64,000 bases of DNA from NCBI GenBank assembly GCA_964016885.1, contig OZ024745.1, forward strand, positions 46,113,272-46,177,271, in the 5' to 3' direction. The DNA is from Eledone cirrhosa (lineage: Eukaryota > Mollusca > Cephalopoda > Octopoda > Eledonidae). Below, in pieces: positions 10,564 through 20,825 of the stretch. Positions within the stretch are counted from its first letter, which is position 1. The number at the start of each line of letters is the position of its first letter. The notes below the pieces were generated by a model. It was not told the DNA's origin and did no database searches. It saw nothing but the letters and a program-made list of their open reading frames with translations. Made by a program: the position numbers and the translations under genes.

Positions 10564-10799
10564 ATGATGATGATTAAGAAGCAGCCAGGTGTCTTGTCTT
10601 TCCAAACTATCTGTATCATTGGAACTTGCTTTGTTTTTGTGGCATCATTTTCACCACCGGGCTGCCCTTGTCGTTTAAATGTTGCCTATAAATGTCCAGT
10701 ACTACCAAAGATAGGTTGCGAAATGGTCTACGATTACTGCGGCTGTTGTCCACAGTGTGCTCTTGCACTAGGTGACAGATGCCAGGAATTCGGAACTTT
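10564..10799 (+). CDS. IGFBP-domain protein, exon with signal peptide and first half of the cysteine domain
   Basis: ATG codons occur at 10564, 10567 and 10570, just after a CAG acceptor at 10560. The product begins MMMIKKQPG, then a hydrophobic signal-peptide core (VLSFQTICIIGTCFVFVAS), and probably is cleaved before PPGCPCRLN. Nine cysteines follow in this exon, including the CGCCPQC block, the hallmark of the insulin-like-growth-factor-binding-protein N-terminal domain. The exon ends in phase 2 (ACT TT) at a strong GTAAGT donor (10800). With the next exon the domain has 12 cysteines, the usual IGFBP/SIBD count. Proteins of this type are secreted or membrane-anchored and bind insulin-like peptides or act in defence; the ligand here is unknown. 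There is no thyroglobulin domain, so it resembles single-insulin-binding-domain proteins. The start exon upstream was not found. Confidence 0.8.
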
Positions 10800-10850
10800 G
10801 TAAGTATGATTGTTTCCTTTTTTTACTCTCTCTTATTATTTATATCCAAT

Positions 10851-11059
10851 ACGATAGTGGCCAAGTGGTTAGGATGTTGAACTTACGATCATAATATCAT
10901 GGGTTCGATTCCTGGCCAAAGTGTGTGTTGCACTCTTGAGATAAACACTTCATTTCACGTTGCTCCATCATGCCCAGTACCAGCAATAGCTTGTGGTTTA
11001 AACCTACGATGAAATGGTGTCCTATCCAGGACGAGGGAAGGTGCCTTCAGTCGCTTAAT
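10851..11059 (+). mobile_element. tRNA-derived SINE, family C, in intron 1
   Basis: Box A-like GTGGCCAAGTGGTTAGGATG and box B GGGTTCGATTCCTGG are followed by a body with TGTCCTATCCAGGACG and CAGTCGCTTAATGTC. A second copy is at 11492-11780. Confidence 0.75.
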
Positions 11060-11155
11060 GTCTGAGGCTATGGTAAATGACACTTGCCCATGAACCCGGA
11101 ATCTAATGATTGCGAAGCAAATCTCTTAACCATTCAGCATGCTGCGTCCACAAAG
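11060..11155 (-). mobile_element. SINE family D fragment, minus strand
   Basis: Reverse complement of the family-D head (TTAACCATTCAGCATGCTGC, GTCCAC), immediately downstream of the plus-strand family-C copy. The pair gives an element with converging tRNA-like promoters. Confidence 0.65.
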
Positions 11156-11285
11156 TAATTATATGAATGATGGGATTAGAAACCTAAAGGTTTTTCTAAA
11201 GTAACAAACAAAAGAAATTGAATATATTAGATTTCATTTCTTTATATTTCCTCATCAAAAAAATATTCTTTTTTTTTTTTTTCAG

Positions 11286-11372
11286 GTGTCAAACTGGATT
11301 GATTTGCCTTTGGGATCGTTTTTGGTATGACGAACCTCTATCAGGAAAATGTTGGTATAGAGGATATGCTAG
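11286..11372 (+). CDS. IGFBP-domain protein, exon 2 (end of cysteine domain)
   Basis: The acceptor is a T13-like tract plus CAG at 11285. Joining to the previous exon restores codon TT|G and reads LCQTGLICLWDRFWY, then DEPLSGKCWYRGYA, adding cysteines 10-12. The exon ends in phase 2 (AG) at the donor GTGAGA (11373). No stop occurs and the phases match on both sides, which is strong support for a real spliced gene. Confidence 0.8.
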
Positions 11373-11491
11373 GTGAGAAATGAATTACATTTTAGTTTGA
11401 AAATTGTAACGTGTGCAATGGCAAAAATAATAATAGTCGATTGTTAAGTATAATAGTTACTAAAATCAGATAAATTACGCCTTGAGAAGAA

Positions 11492-11780
11492 AGGCATTTG
11501 GCGTAGTGGTTAATGCACTCTCTTGGCATCCGAGCTATGCGGGGTTCAATTCGTCGCGGGCGCCTCTGTCAACTTTTTTCTGAGACATTCTAACCATATG
11601 TTTATAGTATCAGAGTTGGGATCTCTCAATTCAGTATACTTAGCTGAAAATGAATACCCGCAGTAACTGGGGGTTAACTCCGCGATGGACTAACTTCCTA
11701 CCCAGGGACATTCTTATACACTCAGTCGCTTAATGTCAAGGTAACCAGGATAAGCACCAGTTTGATGAGCCTCCGAGCTT
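11492..11780 (+). mobile_element. tRNA-derived SINE, family C, in intron 2
   Basis: Head GGCATTTGGCGTAGTGGTTA, box B-like GGGGTTCAATTCG; the 3' body shares CTACCCAGGG and CAGTCGCTTAATGTC with the copy at 10851. Confidence 0.7.
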
Positions 11781-12040
11781 GAAACAGACATTAAGTTGCT
11801 TAATTATAGTAATTATGCTTAACTATTGTAACAATTGTGAACAGAGGAAACAATGATTCTGTTTTCTGTGTATAAGAAATTTGTATAGTTTGTTGTATCA
11901 AGTAATTCAAGTTTATCAGAACCCCGTTAGAATAGTGCATATGTACAATTTAAGTCTATGAGTTTCTCCTATTAAGCATTGAACTTTCAATACCATTCAC
12001 ATTTTACCATCGGCACAGAATATCATGGAATTATTATTAA

Positions 12041-12842
12041 TAATTATTTCTAACATTGGCACAAGATCCGCAACTTAGAGGAAGAAGTCGATTATATAGT
12101 TGGCATATTATTTTATCGACACCGGAAGGTTGAGGGATAACGTTGACCTCGGTGGGATTTGATCTCAAAATGTATAAATACTGCAAAATATTTTGCCCGA
12201 TTCTCTACCGATACTGCCAATCCACCATATCAATAGTATTATTTTTTTCTACTTTAGGCTCAGGCTTAAATTTGAGCAAGGAGCAAAGTTTATTAAATCA
12301 ACTCCAGTTTTTGACTGGTACTTTATTTTATCGACCTCCGAGGAATAAAAGGCAACCTTAGCTTCGAAGGGATTTGAACTCAGAAGGTAAAGAAACAGAA
12401 CAATGACCGCAATAGTATTTTAGGGAAGGGCAAAGTTGATTAAATCAACCCCATTTCTTGGCAGGTTCTTTATTTTGTCGAACCTGGAAGGATGAGAGGC
12501 AAAGTTGACCTCGGTGGGATTTGATCTCAGAATGTAAAAATGAAAATAAAAAATACTACAAGAACATTTTATCCGATGTTCTAGAAATTCTGTTAATAAG
12601 CCACACATAACTGAATTCTTATTAATATTTGTTCTACTTTTAACACAATGCCAGCAATTTGAAGAAAAGCGGAATGTCGATTAAATTGACAAAAGTGTGT
12701 TACTGGTACTTTATTTTATCGATCCTGTAAGGATAACAGGTAAAACTAACTTCTGCGAGATTTGAACTCAGAACATAGAAAGTCGTAACTAAATACCACA
12801 AAGCATGTTGTCTGATGCTCTACCGATACTGCCAATTCACCC
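12041..12842 (-). mobile_element. run of four family-A SINE copies on the minus strand (intron 2)
   Basis: Approximate copies are 12041-12230, 12243-12420, 12421-12606 and 12628-12842. Each carries ACTTTATTTTATCGAC-like and GGGATTTGAACTCAGA-like blocks. Two end in TACCGATACTGCCAAT. All are diverged from the young copies elsewhere, so they are probably old insertions in one intron. Confidence 0.75.
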
Positions 12843-13015
12843 GACTTGATTTAGTTTAATAATAATTATTCATTAAGCTATAAATATTATCAAACATGCT
12901 TCGTAGGTTGTTGTTTTTTTCTGGTTTATGACATCCAGTCATATAGCTATTAATATCTTTGAAACATATCCCCTAATTTGTTTGTGTGATGTCATGCATA
13001 GTTTGTGTATTGCAG

Positions 13016-13253
13016 GCAAAGTTTGTCCAATTCTTCGTTGGCAGTGGCGAACAACAAGTTGAACTCGTCAACTGAGCAGCTCAACGAGCCAAAAAATGTC
13101 ACTGCTGCTACTTCTAGATCTACTTCTCCCACTGCAGCTCATAATTCATCAGCTAGTGTTCAACCAACTGCCACTGAAACTACCATTATGACAACTAATT
13201 TTCCTACTACATCTGCTACTGCAACAAAAAACTTTCATGAGCATTTCACAAAG
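13016..13253 (+). CDS. IGFBP-domain protein, exon 3 (Ser/Thr/Asn-rich stalk)
   Basis: Acceptor GTGTATTGCAG at 13015. Joining to exon 2 gives codon AG|G, then QSLSNSSLAVANNKLN. A stalk very rich in Thr, Ser, Ala and Asn follows, with several N-glycosylation sequons (NSS, NVT) and many likely O-glycosylation sites. It ends FHEHFTK at the donor AAG|GTAGGG (13254). Unspliced, the frame continues to 13343 through a hydrophobic stretch (SLIFIVFIFITIIIITSRK), which would be a transmembrane anchor and short tail. Either end is possible: the donor is good, but an intron-retained membrane form would also make sense. Confidence 0.72.
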
Positions 13254-13306
13254 GTAGGGTCCTTAATATTTATAGTATTTATCTTCATTACCATCATTAT
13301 TATAAC

Positions 13307-13344
13307 TAGCAGAAAAACCACCCTACGGGTGGTTTTCTGCTAGC
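13307..13344. other. 17-bp perfect-type hairpin straddling the read-through stop
   Basis: CTAGCAGAAAAACCACCC is followed by TAC and then GGGTGGTTTTCTGCTAG. The arms pair over 17 bp with one bulged A. The TAG that ends the read-through frame of exon 3 lies in the right arm. Confidence 0.8.
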
Positions 13345-13856
13345 ATGTGTAGTTTGTATATTGATATTATACACAAATATATATATACATGTAGATATGG
13401 TACATCAAATAAAATTGAACGAAGTCTATGTTACACTGTCTTCTGTAATCAGTAATGTAATCCATGATACATTTTTTAAAAAGACGATATTATATATAAA
13501 CTGCATTAGGAGAAAATTAGCAATGGAAATATATGAGATATTTTTATAAGTGTTATAATATAACAGCCGCTAACCGGAAGTGTTGACATTTGCACATTTT
13601 AAAGAAGTGAATTTTAAAGATCTTTAAATAAGCTATAAAATATATTTAATCAACAGCCACGAAATTTAGCACATAAATTATGTAATATTCATTCATTATT
13701 TATTGAAAATAATCCAACTTATTTTACAAACGGGGTAAAAAAATATATTCTGGACGCAATCCCGCACTCCTTTCTTTATTATAGTTAAGATTATTATAAG
13801 TAAAAAAAGGTAAAAAGAAAAAAAGTAGAAACAATTATCATAATTATTATTAACAT
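13345..13856. other. no gene recognised (intron or downstream of the IGFBP gene)
   Basis: A/T-rich, without SINE or ORF signatures. Confidence 0.5.
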
Positions 13857-13863
13857 TATTACA

Positions 13864-13910
<47 letters not shown>

Positions 13911-13927
13911 CATCATCATCATCATTT
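13857..13927. repeat. (ATT)n and (CAT)n microsatellite
   Basis: About 17 ATT units passing into (CAT)5. Confidence 0.97.
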
Positions 13928-13929
13928 AC

Positions 13930-14478
13930 CGGGAAGGGCAGGCAGTTTTTATCTGTCTGGTGGCCATGGCGAAAGAGATAGTATGGTGGACACGTTTGAA
14001 AGGGCTGAAGACGAGCACTTACCTCTTCGGTGATGCCCTGATTAACTTTTTCAAATTTCATTTGAAAAGGAAAATCAGGGTAGAGAGGGAAGTGCTCTCT
14101 TCCCCGCATTTTGTTGAAAGATGGGTGAGAGAAGCAAGTATGGCCCGAGTGAATGGGCCTACTCTGAGTATGTGTCTGTAAATTAAAGGTGGAAAACTGG
14201 GAGAGGGCACTTGCCCTGGTGGTCAGGGTCACTGTGGCCTTTTAATGGGCTTTCTCCACAAATGTCCCTCGGAAGTCTCCCCCCTATTGGGGAATTTTTC
14301 ATTGTTAATTTTTTATTACATCCTCTGTTTTTCTTTACACGCAGAAATGCCCATTTGTACCGTCCTGTATTGTCCTGTACTGTCCTTAATGTCTACTTTA
14401 TGTAAACCCTTGTGGTTAATAAAGAAAGCAGTATTATTATTATTATTATTATTATCATCATCATCATCATCATTTACC
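13930..14478 (+). mobile_element. probable LINE 3' end with (TAT)n tail
   Basis: A short frame (FKFHLKRKIRVEREV region, 14040-14095) ends at TAA (14179). A C/T-rich 3' region follows and ends TGTGGTTAATAAAGAAAGCAG, then (TAT)n and (CAT)n at 14441-14475. A terminus with TAATAAAG before a trinucleotide run is typical of some LINEs. No RT motif is present, so the copy is 5'-truncated. The clade is not assigned. Confidence 0.5.
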
Positions 14479-15025
14479 TTTACTTTTATTTGTATGAGCT
14501 GCCCCCAAGTGTCAACTAGAAATGTCAAGAAACAGTAGACTCGTCAGTGTTAAGAGTTGTAACATTATTAAAATAATACAAAAATTTCAGTTTACAGCCT
14601 GGGAGTGTGTATTTATGTTTGAGTGCGTGTATATTTTTAGGTATAGTTTTGTGCCTACATGAAAGAAAATTGTGCAAAATGTGTGAAATACCCAGGAGAA
14701 TGATATTTTTTTCCTACTCACTTATTTTAGGGCAGCTAGTAATTTGGGTTGTGTAACTGTTTGCGCCCTTAAATATCATTCCTAGTGCCCCAATTACTAT
14801 AAGCAATCCGTAGCACTCTCTGGGCATGCAGCTGTAAGCTAATAAATGATAACTGAAAGGAAGCACTTTTGTTTGATGTATATATTTTTATCTTGTTTAG
14901 GCATGGCCGTGTGATTAAATTTATTTCGGAACTACGAGGTTCTCGGTCCTTTCCCTTCTCCGCAATACTTTGAGCAAGTCGTTTCTACCATAACTGTATT
15001 CTACCATTATTATTTTGAGTGGAAG
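14479..15025. other. no feature recognised
   Basis: Unique-looking A/T-rich DNA without coding or SINE signature. Confidence 0.5.
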
Positions 15026-15640
15026 GGCGATGAATTGGCAGTATCGGTAGAGCGTCGGACAACATGCTTGGTGGCTTATAGTTATGTCTCTAGGAAGCTC
15101 TCGATGAATAAAGTAAACCAACATTTGAGGAGCCTCTTATTCCGTTCCTATTGCATACTATGGTTTTTATGTCGGTACTTTTTCACAATTGATTTCACCC
15201 ACCGACCATTTCATTAATTAGCCCTAATGTCCCCTCAATCGTCTCCCTTGCAGATAATGAAGAACAATCATTATAGCATAATTGTTAGAGCATCGTTCTA
15301 AGTTCAAATCCAGCCAATTTCAAATTTGACATTCATCTTTCTGGGATCAATAAAACAAAGTACCAACCAAGTACTGGAGACGATATAATCAATTTACCAC
15401 TCCCTCAAAATGTGTAGCCTTGTGTCTATGTTTAATTTTTTGTTGTTTTTTTTTAACAGTAAGGTGGCAGAATTGGTAGTGCATCGGACAAAATATATTG
15501 CGGTATTTAATTATGTTCCTTTACATTCTGGATTAAAATGATGTTGAAGTTCAAAAATAAGTACCAGTCATGTAATGGAATCGATTAAATCGACCATACT
15601 GCACTCGCCAAATCTGAAGCCCTCTGTTTATGTTAAAATT
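15026..15640 (+). mobile_element. three family-A/A' SINE fragments, plus strand
   Basis: 15026-15093 is a head only (GGCGATGAATTGGCAGTATC), truncated after GTTATGTCTCT. 15276-15432 is a body with AGTTCAAATCCAGCC and AGTACTGGAGACGAT. 15461-15630 has AAGGTGGCAGAATTGGTAGT and a GTACCAGTCATGTAATGG-like block. All are decayed. Confidence 0.6.
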
Positions 15641-15854
15641 ATAAGTTTTCGATTGTTTTATTTTTCACTGCACAACCTCAGTCTAAAAATTAAAAACGTT
15701 AGGTGGTTAGGCGTGATGTTGTTAAATTTACTATATAGAGGTGTATTGTTGAAGTGTTATTGATGAGAATAACAGTTTTGTTATACGAATTTCCAGTGTT
15801 TTGTTCAGTGGCCTATATGGTGACTTTTATGTTTCATATGTTTGTATTTTTCAG

Positions 15855-15945
15855 AAGGCGACGGCGATCCATTACCAATACTCAAAATGGTCGTATTTAC
15901 TGGGGCGAAATTGGCCGAAAAAAATATAAACTAGAAGAATATTGA
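15855..15945 (+). CDS. candidate last exon of the IGFBP-domain gene
   Basis: The acceptor TTTGTATTTTTCAG ends at 15854. One frame reads RRRRSITNTQNGRIYWGEIG, then RKKYKLEEY and a stop (15943-15945), a plausible basic then acidic C-terminus. That frame needs a phase-2 donor. The strong exon 3 donor is phase 0 and would give a shorter tail ending NWPKKI. A weaker GT at 13259 (after GTAGG) has phase 2 and fits the longer frame. The exon assignment is therefore uncertain. Confidence 0.4.
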
Positions 15946-16680
15946 ATTCTTTATCAGCCCTGTTTTTGTAATTTCTTATATTAATTTTAACATCATCCGC
16001 TATATATTCTTCAACAGCAATATATTAATAATATTTATATCGACATATACAATATTCGTTTATTACGTTCATATCGACATCCATACAATGGCTTTGTGCC
16101 AGTTAAGACATCGATCCTAGTTCCTTCTACTAATACCATTGAAGACAATAAGAAAAATATGAACTTCCAAATACCACGGTCCGATTTCCTTAATTGTGTA
16201 GGTCTGCATTTTACGCGAATTTAGATGAACATACGCGGTTTAAAAATATTTTTTCAAAATTCAGAAAAGCTGCAAATCTCTTAAGGTCCTGTTTCACTTG
16301 AAGTAATAGAAAAAACCTTCTAACTCCTATAGCTTTCATTCTTTTCCTGAGTTTTCTCAATCTCTAGAAAACCTGACATTATGCCTCCTTCCACCATCCC
16401 TAAAATAAGAAAACTTTGACATACATAGTTGCCTTTATATAAAATCTTTGAACAGACGCCATTGTTGGATGCAGGCCCCGTAAGGTGTCATTCTAATGTG
16501 CTTTTTTTTTTTTCGCTTAGTCAAAGAGAAACTGGATTTTATATGAGTAGCATCAGTTTATAATCTGTCACCGCACGGTTTTTATCCTAGGTTGATACTT
16601 CGTTTCTTTTAGGCCTTTAAATACCTCATTTTCTTTTTACATAAATTGTACATAAAATGAAACACACATACACACATACA
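15946..16680. other. no feature recognised; possible 3' UTR or flank
   Basis: A/T-rich, with no clear polyadenylation hexamer near the candidate stop and no repeat family identified. Confidence 0.5.

Positions 16681-16754
<74 letters not shown>
16681..16754. repeat. (TA)n microsatellite
   Basis: About 36 TA units. Confidence 0.98.
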
Positions 16755-16757
<3 letters not shown>

Positions 16758-17093
16758 ATTAAAAGCAACAGAAGGCAGGACTGGAAACTTCATGATTTTA
16801 ACTCTGCGAAAACACTATACATATTTCAATGGCCCAGTTTCATCATCCGAATAGGATACAATACCCAGGCGTTTTCCTCAGGTGTCAGTTGCCGAATTAA
16901 TTATATAAGAGAACAGGATTGTTTAGTGAACACAGAGAATAGAGGACTGATTTTGATTCGGGGATGGCCTGCTAATTCCGTGTTATTGTAATGGCAGGTC
17001 ATCAGCGTTACAATAATACGGAAGCGTCGAGTGCTTTAATTTATTGCCTCATCGTTTACTAACCGGAATCACCAGTTCCAACGTAACATAAAG

Positions 17094-17095
<2 letters not shown>
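16755..17095. other. spacer between (TA)n tracts with a 14-bp hairpin
   Basis: At 16977-17022 CCGTGTTATTGTAA and TTACAATAATACGG pair with one mismatch around a 16-nt loop. Bracketed by (TA)n, it resembles the other small palindromes of the window. Confidence 0.6.

Positions 17096-17181
<86 letters not shown>
17096..17181. repeat. (TA)n microsatellite
   Basis: About 43 TA units with one ATTTAT interruption. A SINE tail begins exactly at its end. Confidence 0.97.
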
Positions 17182-17186
<5 letters not shown>

Positions 17187-17372
17187 GTTTCTACTTTTGG
17201 CGCAAGGCCAGCAATTACTCCAGTGCATTACTGGTACTTTATTTTATCGACCCCGTAAGGATGAAAGGCAAAGTCAACCTCGGCGGGATTTGAACTCAGA
17301 CCGTAAAGGGACGTAACTATGCTGGAAAGCATGGCGTCCGACTCTCCACCGATACTGCCAATCCACCGCCCT
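17182..17372 (-). mobile_element. tRNA-derived SINE, family A, full length
   Basis: The cleanest copy: tail TAATTGTTTCTACTTTTGGC, body ATTTTATCGACCCCGTAAGG, box B complement GGGATTTGAACTCAG, head ATACTGCCAATCCACCGCCC. (TA)n lies on both sides. Confidence 0.95.
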
Positions 17373-17450
17373 TATATATATAATGTTTGTGTGTGCGCGT
17401 GTGTATGTATGTGTATATATAAACACATATACTATATGTGCATATACATG

Positions 17451-17453
<3 letters not shown>

Positions 17454-17530
<77 letters not shown>
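17454..17530. repeat. (TA)n microsatellite
   Basis: About 37 TA units inside TG/CA-containing flanks. Confidence 0.97.
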
Positions 17531-17958
17531 TTATATATGTGTGTAGATAGATACATACACATGCAATACATATATACGTACATCTCATGTGTGTGTGTCT
17601 ATGAGTTTACATAAGAGAAAGTACACACGGACAAATAAATAAACTCATGTCTCCATCTGTATTTGTAATAATTGTAAAATAAGCAATAAAATATCATATA
17701 CTTTCACGTTTCAAATATTTGACTATCCCATTTTATCATTGTTGCATTTCAACCAATACTTAGTAAATTTGCACTAAAATAGAACTCTGCCAGAAATGTT
17801 TTATTTTATTTTTGGTTTTTTTTTTAATGTTCTTTAGGCGAGAGTGTTGACATACTTATGACCTTTGCAGCTATAAATTTTATTTTACATAATTATGCAT
17901 ACAAATAAACAACACAACTATATATATGTATATGTGTGTACATATGTATATGTATGTA

Positions 17959-18020
<62 letters not shown>
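17531..18020. other. no gene; A/T-rich DNA ending in (TA)n
   Basis: Nothing recognised from 17531 to 17900. Alternating (TA)/(TG) continues to 18020. Confidence 0.55.
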
Positions 18021-18021
<1 letters not shown>

Positions 18022-18434
18022 TTTCTGAATTTGTTTAGCAAGATTCTTTATCTGAAAACGTGTGTCGAAACCGATATTGTTATGCTTTGGGAGGGTCATG
18101 TTGCCATTAAGAAACACACGCACCAGTTGCTTTCACTTCAATTTATTATAAATTAAATTTATAAATTTAAGAATTTATAAATTTCCGGTTGGTTGGTTTG
18201 TTCCACAACCAGACGATTGTTCATATATTGTCATATATTGTCATTTCGTCATACATTCTGTGAAGAGGTCACAGAATGTGTGACGAAAGAACTTTAACAA
18301 TATATGAACAATCGCCTGGTTGTGGAACCAACCAACCAACCGGAAATTTATAAATTTAATTTATAATAAATTGAAGTGATAGCAACTGGTGAGTGTGTTT
18401 CTTATTGGCAACATGACCCTCCCAAAGCATAACA

Positions 18435-18438
<4 letters not shown>
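18021..18438. repeat. fold-back element F1, copy 1 (arms ~190-200 bp)
   Basis: The left arm (GGGAGGGTCATGTTGCCA, AGAAACACACGCACCAGTTG, TTATAAATTTCCGGTTGGTT) returns reversed in the right arm to 18438. The very short loop (about 18240-18262) contains TGAAGAGG, then the hairpin GTCACAGAATGTGTGAC, then GAAAGAAC. The element's outermost left part (CGTTTCTGAATTTGTTTAGC) is also seen at the right end of copy 2. (TA)n brackets it. Confidence 0.85.

Positions 18439-18444
<6 letters not shown>

Positions 18445-18522
<78 letters not shown>
18445..18522. repeat. (TG)n microsatellite
   Basis: 39 TG units. Confidence 0.98.
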
Positions 18523-18523
<1 letters not shown>

Positions 18524-18627
18524 GGCAGTCGATCGACAAGATCCCAAACCTCATTCGCTTAACGACTGGGGTGGGGTTCGTCAAATCGGACCTAGGAAAC
18601 AATGTTTCCATTAGACTTTCCATTTTC

Positions 18628-18718
18628 TAATACCATCTATCAGTCGCAAATCCAGGTAGAAGGTGCAACGTGAAATAAAGTGTCGTGCTCAAGGACATAA
18701 CGCATCGACCGGTCCGAC
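18628..18718 (-). mobile_element. SINE family B fragment
   Basis: Contains GTGAAATAAAGTGTCGTGCTC and AAGGACATAACGCATCGACC, matching the tRNA-proximal part of family B. Diverged and truncated at both ends. Confidence 0.55.
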
Positions 18719-18879
18719 GTATATATATGTGTTTGTGTGTATGTGTGTGTGTGTGTGTGTATAGCCGAACCTGTATAATTACTCAGAACACATATTACCA
18801 CGGATTAACCAGCCTTCGGACTGCCGGACTTTTGAATGCTATATATATATATATATATATATACATACAGACACACATA

Positions 18880-18935
18880 TTCCTGATGATTTCATACGAA
18901 TGGAAACAGTTCTAGTCTTGTAGAACTCTTTTCTA
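18880..18935 (+). repeat. single GAAACAGTTCTAGTC module
   Basis: Reads CCTGATGATTTCATACGAAT, then GGAAACAGTTCTAGTCTTG and TAGAAC. It is the plus-orientation copy of the module described at 1441, after (TA)n and before a TA-rich stretch. Confidence 0.7.
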
Positions 18936-19140
18936 TATATATATAATAAAGAAATATATAATAACATTAATGAAGATACTGATGTTACATAAATCGTTTA
19001 TTCATAACAATTATTTCAACGGTTCTCCCATGCAATCGAGATGTAATTCATATATTTGTTGTTGTTATGAGAACGGTATCTTCAGATGAAATTCCTTTTT
19101 GTGATATACCGCCGGCAGAAAAACACGTCCTTCTGCTCGT

Positions 19141-19213
19141 GCGCCCGGAACACACACACACACACGCGCACACGCACACATACACACATACACACATACA
19201 CACATACACACAT

Positions 19214-19271
<58 letters not shown>
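19141..19271. repeat. (CA)n followed by (TA)n
   Basis: CACACA/CGCACA/CATACA mixture to about 19221, then about 25 TA units. Confidence 0.95.
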
Positions 19272-19274
<3 letters not shown>

Positions 19275-20002
19275 TCTTTTAAGTTGTGAAATAGACTGGT
19301 TTACACACGTGGCTGCTGCAATCCAGCTCGCTACTCTATATCGCTGTATAATAGATACTGGCATTTAATGTCCGTTAAAGGTTCTTGGCACTACCATTGT
19401 TACTATCGCTTTCCTCTAGCCATGGGACGTGGAGACCTGAGCCGAATGCTACCATTCTATTATACATAGATGTGGGACTGCTCTTTCTAATAACCATCTT
19501 ATTAATTTGTGTGTGAGACACGCTGGCTGAGTGCTTTTGTCTTGAGCGAAAATATTTGTTTTCTAATCTCCCGCCACAACGTAAAGTTTGTATGTCGGTG
19601 GTTGGTTGGGGGACAGAGTTGTATCAGATTCCAGTTGCTAATCACTTTACTGTGTCGGCCGTCACAAATAGTCATAGCGGCATGGGCTGGGGTTTGGATT
19701 CTGTCGCTCGATTGGTTATTGATTAGGCGTTACCCGCTGATGAAGCCACATGCGCCGATTATGCATTGTTGCATAATATATGCAGACAGAGGGTGCAGTG
19801 CACCCTACTGCTGCATCAAGTATGACCGAAACTCGAGTCCGGGAACTACTATAGGCACCCGTTTTACGTGTGTTGTATTGAAGCTAATAACTATGTGTAT
19901 AATCTGGGAATGTATCCTACATTACCTATTGAGTACGCTGAGATACAACCGGTCCTAGCATTGATAAACATGATGGGTCCGTCAACTCTTTATTATATAT
20001 AT
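19272..20002. other. unassigned, relatively GC-richer DNA
   Basis: A 149-codon open frame (19509-19958) with several Trp and Cys shows no recognisable domain and opens with a non-ATG-supported region, so I do not call it a gene. Could be an unrecognised transposon fragment. Confidence 0.4.
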
Positions 20003-20190
20003 GGTGAATTGGCAGTATCGGTAGAGGGTCGGACGCCTTGCTTTGACGCATAGAGTTACGGCCCTTGCCATTCTGAGTTCAAATCCTGCCGAGGTTAACT
20101 TTGCCTTTCATCCTTACGGGGTCGATAAAATAAAGTACCAGTAATGTACTAGGTAATTGCTGGCCTTGTGCATATAGTAGAAACAATTAT
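20003..20190 (+). mobile_element. SINE family A, first of a tandem pair
   Basis: Head GGTGAATTGGCAGTATCGGT to tail AGTAGAAACAATTAT. The tail has CATATAGTAG instead of CAAAAGTAG, a variant also seen at 8100-8120. Confidence 0.93.
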
Positions 20191-20192
20191 AA

Positions 20193-20383
20193 GACGGTGG
20201 ATTGGCAGTATCGGTAGAGAGTCGTACACCATGCTTTGAAGCATAGAGTTACGTCCTTTTATGATCTGAGTTCAAATTCCGCCGAGGTTAACTTTGCCTT
20301 TCGTCCTTACGGGGTCGATAAAATAAAGTACCAGTAATGTACTGGGTAATTTCTGGCCTTGTACCAAAAGTAGAAACAATTAT
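20193..20383 (+). mobile_element. SINE family A, second of a tandem pair
   Basis: Starts two bases after the previous SINE's tail with GACGGTGGATTGGCAGTATC; complete body; tail AGTAGAAACAATTAT. The two copies differ at several positions, so this is a serial insertion rather than a recent duplication. Confidence 0.93.
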
Positions 20384-20650
20384 TTCTCTCTCGTCTACGA
20401 TTTCACAGAACTTATGTTCATCGATTTCAGGGAGTTGACTCCTTTTTCCTCCCGTTTGACCTGTGCGAAATTCTTTCCTTACTCACATTTCGACCAGGTT
20501 TGATGGTCTTTATTCTCTCTCGTTCATGATTTCACAGAACTTATGTTCATCGATTTCAGCGTCTTGACTCCTTCTTCCTCACTTTTCGTTGCATTACCAT
20601 CTTTGATTGTTTACTGTCTCGCTCGTTCCCCCTATTTACGTGTCCCAACG
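20384..20650. repeat. two-copy direct tandem duplication, ~129-bp period
   Basis: ATTTCACAGAACTTATGTTC, ATCGATTTCAG and TTGACTCCTT occur at about 20400-20440 and again about 129 bp later. Confidence 0.75.
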
Positions 20651-20689
20651 ACTTTCTTTAGCCGTTGCTTGCACCAACCGGAAGTATAT

Positions 20690-20790
20690 GGTCTTTAAAG
20701 CGATGAAATACCAATGAAGGTTGGAAGATCACTGATGAAGGACTAAATTTATTCATATGTAACCCATTTTCAACCACGCAGCACGCCATG
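20690..20790 (+). repeat. dispersed repeat shared with 61617-61685
   Basis: GGTCTTTAAAGCGATGAAAT, ACCAATGAAGGTTGGAAG and ATCACTGATGAAGGACTAA occur here. The reverse complement, with few differences, lies at 61617-61685. Both sit next to (TA)n. Confidence 0.75.
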
Positions 20791-20825
20791 TTTTCATATT
20801 CATATATATATATATATATATATAT

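Noticed and set aside
16977..17022. Hammerhead-like core from GCTGATGACC on the minus strand
   Set aside because: Although CTGATGA is present and a CCTGC/GCAGG stem follows, no GAAA lies at the required place.
19509..19958. 149-codon open frame as a gene
   Set aside because: No recognisable domain, no splice or promoter support, starts without convincing ATG context.
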